The notes beneath the pieces are model-generated. The model did no database searches and was not told the DNA's origin. It saw only the letters and a program-made list of their open reading frames with translations. Below, in pieces: positions 1-7,697 of a DNA stretch of 64,000 nt. Location: contig NZ_JABKAU010000002.1 in the NCBI RefSeq assembly GCF_013377885.1, forward strand, positions 162,594 through 226,593. The letters run 5' to 3'. Both the position numbers and the translations under genes were made by a program. This stretch comes from Hymenobacter lapidiphilus. Lineage in GTDB: Bacteria; Bacteroidota; Bacteroidia; Cytophagales; Hymenobacteraceae. How positions within the stretch are numbered: the first letter of the stretch is position 1; every line of letters starts with the position of its first letter.

Positions 1-2
1 CC

Positions 3-338
3 CGCCGCGAGTACCAGAACGCGTTGCACCTGTACCCGCTGGCGCCCAGCGGCTGGGTTCCCGAGGTAACGGTCAGTTCGGCCCTCACGGGCCAGGGTGT
101 ACCCACGGTGTGGGAAATCATCACGCGCTACGTGCAGCAAACGCAGGAAAGCGGCTACTTCGGGCAGCGCCGCCAGGAGCAAAATATGCACTGGCTGCAC
201 GAAACGATTCGCCAGAATCTGGAAACCCAGTTCTACCAGCGCCCCGCCGTGCGCGAGCAGCTGGCCGCCGTGGAGCAGGCCGTACGCGAGGGCCGCAAAT
301 CGGCTTTCGGCGCGGCCGGGGAGCTGTTGGGGCTGTAG
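3..338 (+). CDS. meaB: MeaB/ArgK-type GTPase, C-terminal part (cut by window edge)
   Basis: Only the last ~110 residues are present; the gene begins before the window. The visible part (LYPLAPSGWVPEV, then SALTGQGVPTVWEII and a helical tail) matches the end of the MeaB family, the G3E GTPases that load and protect adenosylcobalamin-dependent methylmalonyl-CoA mutase. The SALTG piece is the G5-like guanine contact region. The P-loop and other nucleotide motifs lie outside the window and cannot be checked. A methylmalonyl-CoA role would fit with the acyl-CoA carboxylase beta subunit at 21416-23044, but the two genes are 21 kb apart. Confidence 0.85.
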   Translation, partial: RREYQNALHLYPLAPSGWVPEVTVSSALTGQGVPTVWEIITRYVQQTQESGYFGQRRQEQNMHWLHETIRQNLETQFYQRPAVREQLAAVEQAVREGRKSAFGAAGELLGL

Positions 339-413
339 GGGCGCGTTGCTCGCTGGTGAATGACTTGCGGTACGCTAACTCCCCACAAATCTTGCAGCAC
401 CGGGCTATTAGCA

Positions 414-1709
414 CTAGCGGTTGGCCAGCTTTTGCTCGTAGCGGCTCTTTTGCAAAAAAGCCGGGAAGTCGCCGATATTCAGCATATCATAAACGGCCTG
501 CTTTTTATCCGGAATTGCATCATAGTAAGCCTGGCAGATGCGGTAGCCCACGTAGTAGCCCAGGTCGGCGGGCTTATCGGGGGTTTCCTGGTCGCTGTTG
601 GCAATCCAGTTGCCCCAATTGCTACCGGCCATTTCCCGCTTGAACTCCGCCCATAGTGCTTTCTCGTGGGCATCGCCGTAGGGCTGGAGGCGGGCGTTGG
701 GCTGCTGGCCCGTCGTGAGCTCGGCCAGGAAATCGGCCATGCCTTCGTTGATGGCTCCGCTCAGCAGGCTGGCACCAGCAGTATTTTTCTGAAGAAAATG
801 AATTTGCTCATGCGCTACTATGCTGGGTATTTCGGCCAGGGGTCCTGAGTTGTTCCGGTCCCACAAACTCAACTCGTGCAGGGGCACCTCAGGGGAGCGG
901 GCCCGCATATCGGCCCCAATCAACAGCCCATTGGGAGTGGCCGTACCACCCGAGTTGAAACCGCCAATCACAAAGTACACGTCGGCAAAACGGGCGGGCG
1001 GGTACAGTTCCTTCAGCTTGCGGAAGCCAGCCAGCACCTGCGGCTTCATGGCGGCAATCTGCAGCGTGTTCGATCGGATAGCCTGGTAGTAGGCCGGTGT
1101 GGTGTCGAGCTTTTGCACCAAGCGATTCACCTGCCTGATTTTGAGGTCGAAGTAATCCTCCAGCCCCACGCTGGCCTTGCCAAAATACTCGCGCTCGAGT
1201 ATTTGCTGGCGGCGGGCCGGGTCGCGGGCGGCGTGGTCGTAGGCACGCCAGAAGTTGTCGATATCAGTGGTTACGAACCGGACCTGTTCGGGATTAGCCT
1301 GCCTGGCGGTGGCCTGCTCCATGCGTTTCAGCAACGCCTGGAATTGCGGCATAGCACGCAGACTGTTCAGGTCGCTGTCTTGGCGAGTATGATCGGCATT
1401 TGTATAACCGGCTTTCTGGGCAGCTCCCAACTGCCGTAGTGCTTGGTTGGTGTCGCCGGCCAGCGCATAATAGCACGCGGCGTTATAGAAAGCACTGGCC
1501 TGAGCACTGCGGTGCGGCTCGGCCCGGGCCAGCGTTGCGTAGCGGGCCGCCGCTTGCGGGTACTGCTTGGCAACGGCCAGCTGCCGGGCACGGGCGCGCA
1601 ACGAATCCAGCGGCATCGGAACAGCGGCCTGCTGGGCCTTGGCCGCGTAACCGATTAGCAGTAAGGCAACCGTAGGTAACAAGCTACGAAACCGGAGTAT
1701 AGCCTTCAT
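414..1709 (-). CDS. Secreted TPR/HExxH zinc metalloprotease-like protein (DUF2268-like)
   Basis: The protein of 431 residues has a signal peptide (MKAILRFRSLLPTVALLLIG, cut near AKAQ), a TPR-like helical region at about residues 30-130 (AAARYATLARAEP, YNAACYYALAGDTNQAL), and a C-terminal metallopeptidase-like domain with HEQIH at about 300-304 and a downstream Glu in NEGMADF at about 322. HExxH plus a Glu 18 residues after the second His is the gluzincin pattern, so a zinc-dependent periplasmic or outer-surface protease is likely. The ATG at 1709 was chosen over the one at 1733 because it starts the signal peptide directly. Substrate is unknown. Confidence 0.75.
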   Translation of the reverse strand: MKAILRFRSLLPTVALLLIGYAAKAQQAAVPMPLDSLRARARQLAVAKQYPQAAARYATLARAEPHRSAQASAFYNAACYYALAGDTNQALRQLGAAQKAGYTNADHTRQDSDLNSLRAMPQFQALLKRMEQATARQANPEQVRFVTTDIDNFWRAYDHAARDPARRQQILEREYFGKASVGLEDYFDLKIRQVNRLVQKLDTTPAYYQAIRSNTLQIAAMKPQVLAGFRKLKELYPPARFADVYFVIGGFNSGGTATPNGLLIGADMRARSPEVPLHELSLWDRNNSGPLAEIPSIVAHEQIHFLQKNTAGASLLSGAINEGMADFLAELTTGQQPNARLQPYGDAHEKALWAEFKREMAGSNWGNWIANSDQETPDKPADLGYYVGYRICQAYYDAIPDKKQAVYDMLNIGDFPAFLQKSRYEQKLANR

Positions 1710-1744
1710 AAGAGAGAATAATTGATGACACATAACACTCCTGG

Positions 1745-4351
1745 CTACCCCCGCTTCGGGCGCAGCGTCAGGTAGTCGAGGAAGTAGAGGATCTTCACCG
1801 ACACCGAGTTGTTGTGGGGCGTGTTGAGGGTGTTATTGAAGTTGGTGAAGTACTGGGGCAGCGTCTGGTCGCCGGCCAGCTCGCTGGCGTTGGCGTTTTT
1901 CCAGACCACCGTTATCTGCGAGCCGGGCGCGAACCACCACGAGAATACGGCGTCCACGTTGAAGGCGTTGAAGCTGTTGTCGCGGTTGCGCCGGTAGTCC
2001 ACAGCTTCCTCCTCGCCGCCGGGGTTCAGGCGCGAGAAGTCGCGGTAGCGGGCCACGCTCAGGTAGTGGCGGGTGCGGATGGTGAACGACATGCGGTTGG
2101 TGAACGTGTAGTTGGCCGACACCGTGTTGGTGGTGGTGGTGCGGTTGCGGCGGCCCAGCAGCACGTCGGCCACACCGTTGCGGATAAAGGGCCGGTCTGC
2201 TTCCTGCCGGCTGCTCAGGCCCCCGGCATAGCCGATCTGGTTTTGCTGGAGCTGCCAGTCGAAGTTGTAGCGAAACGAGAGCCGGTTGCTGACCCGGTAG
2301 CGCGGGCTGATGCCCAGCCCGTAGTTGATACGGTCGGTACGCTGCCCATCGGCCTGGAACAGCCGGGTAGCCAGACTGATGTCATAGGCGAACTTTTTGC
2401 GGTAATCGGAGCTGCCGTAGCCGCTTATGCCCAGGTTGGCCGGCACCCGCACATAGTATGTGCCCAGGGGTCTGCGGCGGGGCTCAAAAAAGTCCTGCTC
2501 CTCGAGGTTGCCATTTACGTTTAAGCCCGTCGAGGAGAAGTTCTTCGTAAATGTGGTGTTTGCGCTGGCATAAAAGCCTAGGTTCTGAAACCGGGTAGGC
2601 TTATAGAGCAGGGTCTGGTAGATGCCCAGATTGGTCCTTAGCTGGTTTACTTTCCAGAACGGCTCGTACTTACTATAACTGACGGAAGCCTCCTGGCTGA
2701 TGGAGTTATTGGAAAACAGAATGCCCAAATCGTTCGGGTCGTACGTCTCTGATTCGATGCCGTGGTTGACGCTCCAGTTCCAATTGCCGCTGATTTTGGC
2801 CAGCTCCAGCTGGTATTTGTACCCGTCTTGGTTATCGATCTGCTTCTCGGAGCCGAACTCAGTGCCCCGTCGGCGCGAGTAGTTTGCCTGGCCCTTCAGG
2901 GCGTAGCGGTTACTTTTATCGGCGAACCGGAACAGGCCGCCGGTTACGTTGGCATCGTAGGTGCTGCCTTTGCGCGTTACGTTGGTGTTGATGAGCGAAA
3001 CGTAGGAGTTGTTTTTGAGGCTTTGGTCGAGCACGAAGATGTTGTAGTTGGAAAACGGCTGCGTAAGCACTTCGCGCCGTTCGCCGCTGGTACTGTCCTG
3101 CACCGTAGCGTACACGTCGTTGCTCAGGGCATTGAACAGGCCCACCCCCAGCCCGCCCTTGGTACGGCCCGATATTTTGGTGGCGTTCAGCAGCCGCGTT
3201 ACGCCGGGGTTACTTACCACGTATTCGCCCTGTTTTATTTGCCCCTCAGGGCTGGTCGTGCGGCCGCGCAGCTTGCCATCTACCTCATAAAAGCCCAGGG
3301 GCTGCCCCCCCACCCTACGCGAGTAAAACAGGCCGCCCTTGTTGAACAGCTCGGTACCCTCGGTGAAAAACTGCCGGTTCTCGTTGTACTGCACCTCGAA
3401 AGGCGACAGGTTGAGCACCTGGTTGTCGCTCTGCACTTGTCCGAAATCGGGTACCAGCGTGGCATCGAGCGTGAAGCTTTCGTTGATGCCCCACTTCACA
3501 TCGGCCCCGCCATTGAAGCTGGTGCTGGAGTTGCGTTTGCCCTGCTCGTTGAAGGGGAAATGCTCGTAGTAGCTCGATACGTAGGGCGTGAGCGAGAGGC
3601 GCAGTGGCGGCTTGATGTCGCGCACGCCGCGCAGCTCGCCCCACTGGTTCACAAAGCCATCTACCTGGGGCTTTACCTGGTTCCAGAAAAACTGCTGGCG
3701 CGTGCTCTGGCGCTGCCGCGCGAAGTTGATACCCCACACCTGCTCGGCCGCGTCGCTGAAGCGGATGGCCGAGTACGGAATCCGGATTTCGGCTATCCAG
3801 TCGTTGCCCCGCAGCTTGGTTTGGCTCATCCACACGGCGTTCCAGTTGAAATCTTCGCCCCCGGCGGGCGAATAGCGGGCGTCGAGCTCCACGCCACCGG
3901 GTGTCAGGAAAAACCCGTAGCCGTTGAGCTTGTCGTTGTAGGTATCCAGAAAGACGGCGAAGTAGTCGGTGTTGCCCAAGTCGTCGCGCTGGGTTAGCTC
4001 GCGGAAGATGGAATCGGGGCTCACATCGTGCATCACGGCCCCAATGTAGAGGGCGGCATCATCATAAAGCAAGCGCACTTCGGTGGCGTGCTTTTCGGGC
4101 CGGCCGGGCGTGGGCCGGGTCTCGATAAAGTTGGTGGCTACCGGCGCGGCGCGCCAGACGGCTTCGTCCAGCTCACCATCCACTTTAATGGGCTCTGTAA
4201 TGCGGGTGGCCTGGAACTGGCGCTTAGGGGCCGGAATGGCGGCGCTGTCGGCCGTGGCAACTTTGGGGCCGCCAGCGGCCGACTTCTGGGCATAGGCCGG
4301 AGCCGCCAGCAACAAAATAAACAGGCTCAGCAGAGCATAATAAGGCTTCAC
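1745..4351 (-). CDS. DUF5916 outer-membrane protein with CBM9-like N-terminal domain
   Basis: This protein of about 868 residues has a signal peptide (VKPYYALLSLFILLLAAPAY, GTG start), a CBM9-like beta-sandwich (ITEPIKVDGELDEAVWRAAP, DDAALYIGAVMHD) and a long C-terminal region rich in alternating aromatic and polar residues ending in FLDYLTLRPKRG, as in DUF5916 beta-barrel-like proteins of Bacteroidota. Family members are often annotated as hydrolases without proven substrate. An in-frame ATG at 4501 would add 50 basic and hydrophobic residues before the signal peptide; the GTG at 4351 gives a clean signal peptide and I prefer it. A terminator at 4532-4563 separates it from the blaR1-like gene, so it probably has its own promoter. 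Confidence 0.8.
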   Translation of the reverse strand: MKPYYALLSLFILLLAAPAYAQKSAAGGPKVATADSAAIPAPKRQFQATRITEPIKVDGELDEAVWRAAPVATNFIETRPTPGRPEKHATEVRLLYDDAALYIGAVMHDVSPDSIFRELTQRDDLGNTDYFAVFLDTYNDKLNGYGFFLTPGGVELDARYSPAGGEDFNWNAVWMSQTKLRGNDWIAEIRIPYSAIRFSDAAEQVWGINFARQRQSTRQQFFWNQVKPQVDGFVNQWGELRGVRDIKPPLRLSLTPYVSSYYEHFPFNEQGKRNSSTSFNGGADVKWGINESFTLDATLVPDFGQVQSDNQVLNLSPFEVQYNENRQFFTEGTELFNKGGLFYSRRVGGQPLGFYEVDGKLRGRTTSPEGQIKQGEYVVSNPGVTRLLNATKISGRTKGGLGVGLFNALSNDVYATVQDSTSGERREVLTQPFSNYNIFVLDQSLKNNSYVSLINTNVTRKGSTYDANVTGGLFRFADKSNRYALKGQANYSRRRGTEFGSEKQIDNQDGYKYQLELAKISGNWNWSVNHGIESETYDPNDLGILFSNNSISQEASVSYSKYEPFWKVNQLRTNLGIYQTLLYKPTRFQNLGFYASANTTFTKNFSSTGLNVNGNLEEQDFFEPRRRPLGTYYVRVPANLGISGYGSSDYRKKFAYDISLATRLFQADGQRTDRINYGLGISPRYRVSNRLSFRYNFDWQLQQNQIGYAGGLSSRQEADRPFIRNGVADVLLGRRNRTTTTNTVSANYTFTNRMSFTIRTRHYLSVARYRDFSRLNPGGEEEAVDYRRNRDNSFNAFNVDAVFSWWFAPGSQITVVWKNANASELAGDQTLPQYFTNFNNTLNTPHNNSVSVKILYFLDYLTLRPKRG

Positions 4352-4531
4352 GACGAATCGACGAGAGAGTAAAAAAATCAAACCAATCAGCAGAAAAAAG
4401 TAACGAACACGCCTCCCCAAACCCGGCAACCAGGCTACCACGACACCAGTAGCCCTGCCCGGACCGGCGGCTTGCCGCCATAGATGCGGGCCGCGCCCCA
4501 ACCGTTGCCTGTTTGCCAGGAAACTTCCGGA

Positions 4532-4563
4532 TAAAAACCGGCCGCCGTTGCAGCGGCGGCCGG
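4532..4563 (-). terminator. Rho-independent terminator after the BlaR1-like gene
   Basis: A perfect 10-bp stem (CCGGCCGCCG at 4538-4547, CGGCGGCCGG at 4554-4563) with a 6-base loop is followed, reading leftward, by TTTTTATCC. It lies 16 bases after the stop of the leftward M56 protease gene. Confidence 0.8.
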
Positions 4564-4578
4564 GGCAGGCATACGCCC

Positions 4579-7128
4579 TTACTCACTCACTGAAATCTGG
4601 ATGTTACGGCTGTTTTTGCCGTCAGGGCTAGGCTGCACACCAAGCAGGCGGCGGTACTTATCGGCCACCTCGGCAGGTTGCTGCTGGCCGTTTACGGTCA
4701 TGGTTTTATCGTTGAGCTGGAACTGGAATCCCTTGTCGGTAGCTCCAATCAGCCCATCACGTCGCAGCGCAGCCCGGATTTTATCGGTATCGAGCCGGGG
4801 CGGGGCGGGCGGGGCCGGAGGCATGTTTGCCGAGCGAAGTGCGGGCGGAGCCGGTGGCGCAGGCATAGCCTGGGGCGTGGGCGCGGCGCGGGATGCGGGC
4901 GGTGCGGGCGGAGTCATCATTGTCCCCACTATATTGGTCGTCGAGCCCGAAGTCTGGTAGTTGAGATTGTACGCGCCCCGTAGCGGCTGGCCCTGCTGCT
5001 GCTCTATCAGCCGCAGATACTTCTGCTGCACGGCGGCGGGCTGCTTCTTCCCATTCACCGTCATGCCGCTGGCCGAAAGGCTGAGCTGCAGGTTGTTGGT
5101 GTTCTGGATGAGGTTGTCGCGGCGAAGCTCCTGTAGCAGGGCGGCGGTGCCTTTATCCCGGCGGGCCTGCTCCACGTCGCGGCGGGCCTGGTCGGCATCC
5201 CGGCGGGCCTGGTCAGCGTCGCGACGGTGCTGCTCCACGTCGCGGCGGGTTTGGTCGGCATCGCGCCGGGCCTGTTCCGCGTCGCGGCGGGCCTGCTCCT
5301 GGGCTTCGCGGATATCCTGCCGGATATCACGCCGCTGCTCCATCACAACGTCTGCCCGCGCCTGCTGCCGTTCGCGCATGGCCTCCACTTGTTCCTGCAG
5401 CAGCTCCCGCTCCTCGTCGGTGCGGGCCGACTTGACGGCGGCCTCCAACTCCTTCTCCGCCTGAGCAAAAGCGTTGCGGGTGATGTCATCGATATCCATC
5501 TCCCCTACCGCTTTCTGCGCCTCGGCCAGTGCCAGCGCCGATAGCTCCTGCGCATCGGCAGCGCTGGGGGCGTCGCCGCTCAGTGTCGCCCGGTTCATGC
5601 GCAACGCCAGTTCCTCCAGTCGCTGCTGGTCGTTGGTCTGTGGCAGTGGGGCCAGCCGGTTTGCACGGCTGTCGAGTCGCACTACATCCACCTGGTCGCC
5701 CTTTTTGCGGGCCGGGGCGATGTCAACTGGCTGTCCGTCAATCAGCAGCTCCGTAAGGCGGCCCTTCTTGTCGCGCTTGATAATTACCGTGCTGGCATCG
5801 TCACTTCGGCGGCCGGCCCTCGACCAGCGCATCAGCCGCGGGTTGCAAATGGTGTCGAAGCTGATTTCGGTGCTGCCCAGGCGGGCCTGCGCCTGTCCAT
5901 CGGCCGACACACTGAGGATGCGCAACGCCTCCTGGCTACTGGCTGCGGCCGCCGGAGCAGCCGCTGCTGGCAGCACAGGCACCGGCATAGTGGCGCGGCG
6001 CAGGGCAGCGGCCGGCTTGGCCAGCGTGGCCGCCAGCGAAGTAGCAGCCGGACGGGCCAGCGCCACCGCAGTACTGAGTACTACCACGCCCACCAGCACT
6101 ACGCAGGCCGCCATAAAGCCTTCGGCAAACGTGGGCCGCTGCCGGCCCTGCACCAGCCGCCGGATGCGGCCCAGCACCGAGCCATCGGGCCCCAGCGCCG
6201 ACAGCGCCAGGCTTGCCCCAACGGGGGCGGGGGCGGCCGTTAGCTCGGCCAGGGCGGCCAGAGCGCGGGCCACCGTGAGGGGATTGCCACCCACCAAGGC
6301 CGTGGCCACGTCGTCGCAGCAGTTTTCGCGCTCGGTACGTAGGCAGGCGGCCATAAACCACACGCCCGGATGATAGAAGAGGACGGTTTCGGCCACGGCC
6401 TGCAGCAGGTTCAGCAGGTAGTCGCGGCGTTGCACGTGGGCCAGCTCGTGGGCCAGTACCGCTTCAAGGTACGTAGCGCCCAAACCCGTAACGGTACCCA
6501 GCGGCAGCAGCACCACCGGCCGCAGATGCCCCACCACCACCGGCACCTTCACCAGCGCCGATTCGAGCAGCTCTACGCGCTGCTTCAGGCCGGCGCGGTC
6601 GGCCAGGGCAGCCAGCCGCTCCTGCCACTCGGCGGCCAGCGGCTGCACCCGGTAGCGCCGCAGGCGCTGCACGTAGGCCAGGCTACCCAGCAGGCGCAGC
6701 ATCATCACCAACAAGCCCATCAGCCACACGGTAACCAGCAGCGGCAGGTTGGCATCGAAATATGTCTGCCACGAGTCCAGCCAGCTAGGCGCAGCCGGGC
6801 TACCAGCTAACCGGGCAGCCGGGGCGGCCGCTACGGCAGCGCCCAATGTGCCTCCCGTTTCGGCCGGCTGTACTACCGCAGTGGTAGCCGGGCCGGCAGA
6901 GGGCGCCTGGTAATAGTAGCGCCCGAACGTGAGGCCGCACAGCAGCAGCAGTGTAATCAGGCCGGCCGAGGCGGTGCGGTAGCGCACCTGGGCCGAGTGG
7001 CGGCGCAGCAAAAGCAGCAGCCCGGCCAGCGCCAGCGCCACTACCGCTCCCTGCCAGAGCGAATGAAGGAGGGTCCAGCCCAGCGCCCGTACCAGGGCCG
7101 GAGGCAGCAGTTGTTCGAGCCAGTTCAT
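4579..7128 (-). CDS. BlaR1/MecR1-like M56 membrane metalloprotease with coiled-coil sensor region
   Basis: The 849-residue protein has hydrophobic segments near residues 15-41, 55-70, 127-150 and 333-352, and a cytoplasm-facing M56 protease domain with HELAH at 227-231 and the ligand region ENCCDD near 269-273. M56 proteins cleave a partner BlaI-type repressor after sensing a signal outside the membrane; the repressor gene lies upstream with a 4-base overlap (ATGA). The part after the last membrane helix differs from classical BlaR1: instead of a penicillin-binding domain it has a long helical region with seven-residue repeats of RRDADQA type (about 603-657), then two copies of a ~45-residue motif (LRRDnLI...MTVNGkkQPA...KYlrL, about 666-710 and 785-830) separated by a Pro/Ala linker. 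Ligand unknown. Confidence 0.9.
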   Translation of the reverse strand: MNWLEQLLPPALVRALGWTLLHSLWQGAVVALALAGLLLLLRRHSAQVRYRTASAGLITLLLLCGLTFGRYYYQAPSAGPATTAVVQPAETGGTLGAAVAAAPAARLAGSPAAPSWLDSWQTYFDANLPLLVTVWLMGLLVMMLRLLGSLAYVQRLRRYRVQPLAAEWQERLAALADRAGLKQRVELLESALVKVPVVVGHLRPVVLLPLGTVTGLGATYLEAVLAHELAHVQRRDYLLNLLQAVAETVLFYHPGVWFMAACLRTERENCCDDVATALVGGNPLTVARALAALAELTAAPAPVGASLALSALGPDGSVLGRIRRLVQGRQRPTFAEGFMAACVVLVGVVVLSTAVALARPAATSLAATLAKPAAALRRATMPVPVLPAAAAPAAAASSQEALRILSVSADGQAQARLGSTEISFDTICNPRLMRWSRAGRRSDDASTVIIKRDKKGRLTELLIDGQPVDIAPARKKGDQVDVVRLDSRANRLAPLPQTNDQQRLEELALRMNRATLSGDAPSAADAQELSALALAEAQKAVGEMDIDDITRNAFAQAEKELEAAVKSARTDEERELLQEQVEAMRERQQARADVVMEQRRDIRQDIREAQEQARRDAEQARRDADQTRRDVEQHRRDADQARRDADQARRDVEQARRDKGTAALLQELRRDNLIQNTNNLQLSLSASGMTVNGKKQPAAVQQKYLRLIEQQQGQPLRGAYNLNYQTSGSTTNIVGTMMTPPAPPASRAAPTPQAMPAPPAPPALRSANMPPAPPAPPRLDTDKIRAALRRDGLIGATDKGFQFQLNDKTMTVNGQQQPAEVADKYRRLLGVQPSPDGKNSRNIQISVSE
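5152..5302. repeat. 21-bp coding minisatellite in the M56 protease gene
   Basis: About seven tandem 21-bp units (variants of cggcgggcctggtcggcatc) encode the heptads RRDAEQA, RRDADQT, RRDVEQH, RRDADQA, RRDADQA, RRDVEQA. The period equals one coiled-coil heptad, so copy number changes would lengthen or shorten a helix without a frameshift. Confidence 0.85.
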
Positions 7129-7544
7129 TGCGCAGGGTCGTTAGCGGGTGAGTTGGTATCGTTCTGAATCTCGATGTCGTTGAGCAGGCGGCGAATCTGG
7201 GCCAGCTCCTCGCGCGAGGTGCGGCGGTTGCCCAGCGCCTGCATCACCAGCTTCATGGCCGAGCCACCGAAAGCGGCATCCACGAACTTGTCGAGCAGCA
7301 GCCCCTGGGTTTCCTCCTCGCGCACTGCCGCCCGGTACACATGGGTGCGAGTGTCGTCGTCGCGCAGCACCAGCACCTTGTCAAGCATCAGCTGCAGCAG
7401 CTTGAGCGTGGTGGTGTAGCCGATTTCGCGGCGCTGGCTCAGCTCGTCGTTTACAAAGCGCACCGTGCTGGGACCGTGCTGCCAGAGCACCTGTAAAATC
7501 TCCAGCTCCGATTCGGTGGGCTTGGGTATCATCTTTTTAGTCAT
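7125..7544 (-). CDS. BlaI/MecI/CopY-family repressor
   Basis: At 139 residues this has the usual family length. The N-terminal winged helix is visible (PTESELEILQVLWQHGPSTVRFVNDELS, then IGYTTTLKLLQLMLDKVLVLRDD) followed by the C-terminal dimer region with a Gln/Glu-rich helix. BlaI-type proteins bind short palindromes as dimers and are cut by the partner M56 protease. Its gene overlaps the protease gene by 4 bases, so the two are translated together. Three palindromes of one type sit in its promoter region (7566-7639), which implies autorepression. Confidence 0.93.
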   Translation of the reverse strand: MTKKMIPKPTESELEILQVLWQHGPSTVRFVNDELSQRREIGYTTTLKLLQLMLDKVLVLRDDDTRTHVYRAAVREEETQGLLLDKFVDAAFGGSAMKLVMQALGNRRTSREELAQIRRLLNDIEIQNDTNSPANDPAQ

Positions 7545-7565
7545 TGTAAATCAGCCAATAGAAGG

Positions 7566-7581
7566 TACGACATTATTCGTA
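7566..7581. promoter_or_regulatory. Predicted BlaI-type operator O1
   Basis: The inverted repeat TACGA-N6-TCGTA lies 22 bases before the blaI-like start codon. Form (5-bp arms, 6-base spacer) is shared exactly with O2 and O3. That the repressor binds it is inferred. Confidence 0.7.
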
Positions 7582-7590
7582 CTTCAAACA

Positions 7591-7610
7591 TATACGAAAC
7601 ATATCGTATA
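7591..7610. promoter_or_regulatory. Predicted BlaI-type operator O2
   Basis: TATACGA-N6-TCGTATA, the best of the three palindromes with perfect 7-bp arms. It begins 2 bases after (leftward) the predicted -7 element, so it would cover the transcription start. Confidence 0.75.
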
Positions 7611-7612
7611 TC

Positions 7613-7620
7613 CAAATATA
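7613..7620 (-). promoter_or_regulatory. Bacteroidota -7 promoter element for the blaI-blaR1 pair
   Basis: On the minus strand this reads TATATTTG, an exact TAnnTTTG match. It lies between operators O2 and O3, which is the expected layout for repression by blocking polymerase. A TTTG at 7644-7647 could be a -33 element although the 23-base spacing is on the long side. Confidence 0.65.
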
Positions 7621-7623
7621 TCG

Positions 7624-7639
7624 TACGAATTGATTCGTA
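7624..7639. promoter_or_regulatory. Predicted BlaI-type operator O3
   Basis: TACGA-N6-TCGTA, same form as O1 and O2, upstream of the -7 element. Centres of O1, O2 and O3 are 27 and 31 bases apart, close to three turns of the helix. Confidence 0.7.
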
Positions 7640-7644
7640 TTTAC

Positions 7645-7692
7645 AAAAAAAGTTTAGCCTTCAGCTGAGAACCGTCAGCTAAAGGCCTAAAC
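7645..7692 (-). terminator. Terminator after the TonB receptor gene
   Basis: A 17-bp stem with one bulge (7652-7668 with 7675-7692, core TCAGCTGA) is followed leftward by seven T residues. It lies just after the stop of the leftward receptor gene and insulates the blaI promoter. Confidence 0.85.
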
Positions 7693-7697
7693 AGAAA

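Noticed and set aside
2762..3997. 411-codon open frame opposite the DUF5916 gene
   Set aside because: Shadow frame, no recognisable motifs.
5152..5302. Possible CRISPR-like regular repeat
   Set aside because: Contiguous 21-bp units without spacers, in frame within a coding gene.
7125..7128. DUF5916 gene as part of the blaI-blaR1 operon
   Set aside because: A good terminator (4532-4563) separates the two.
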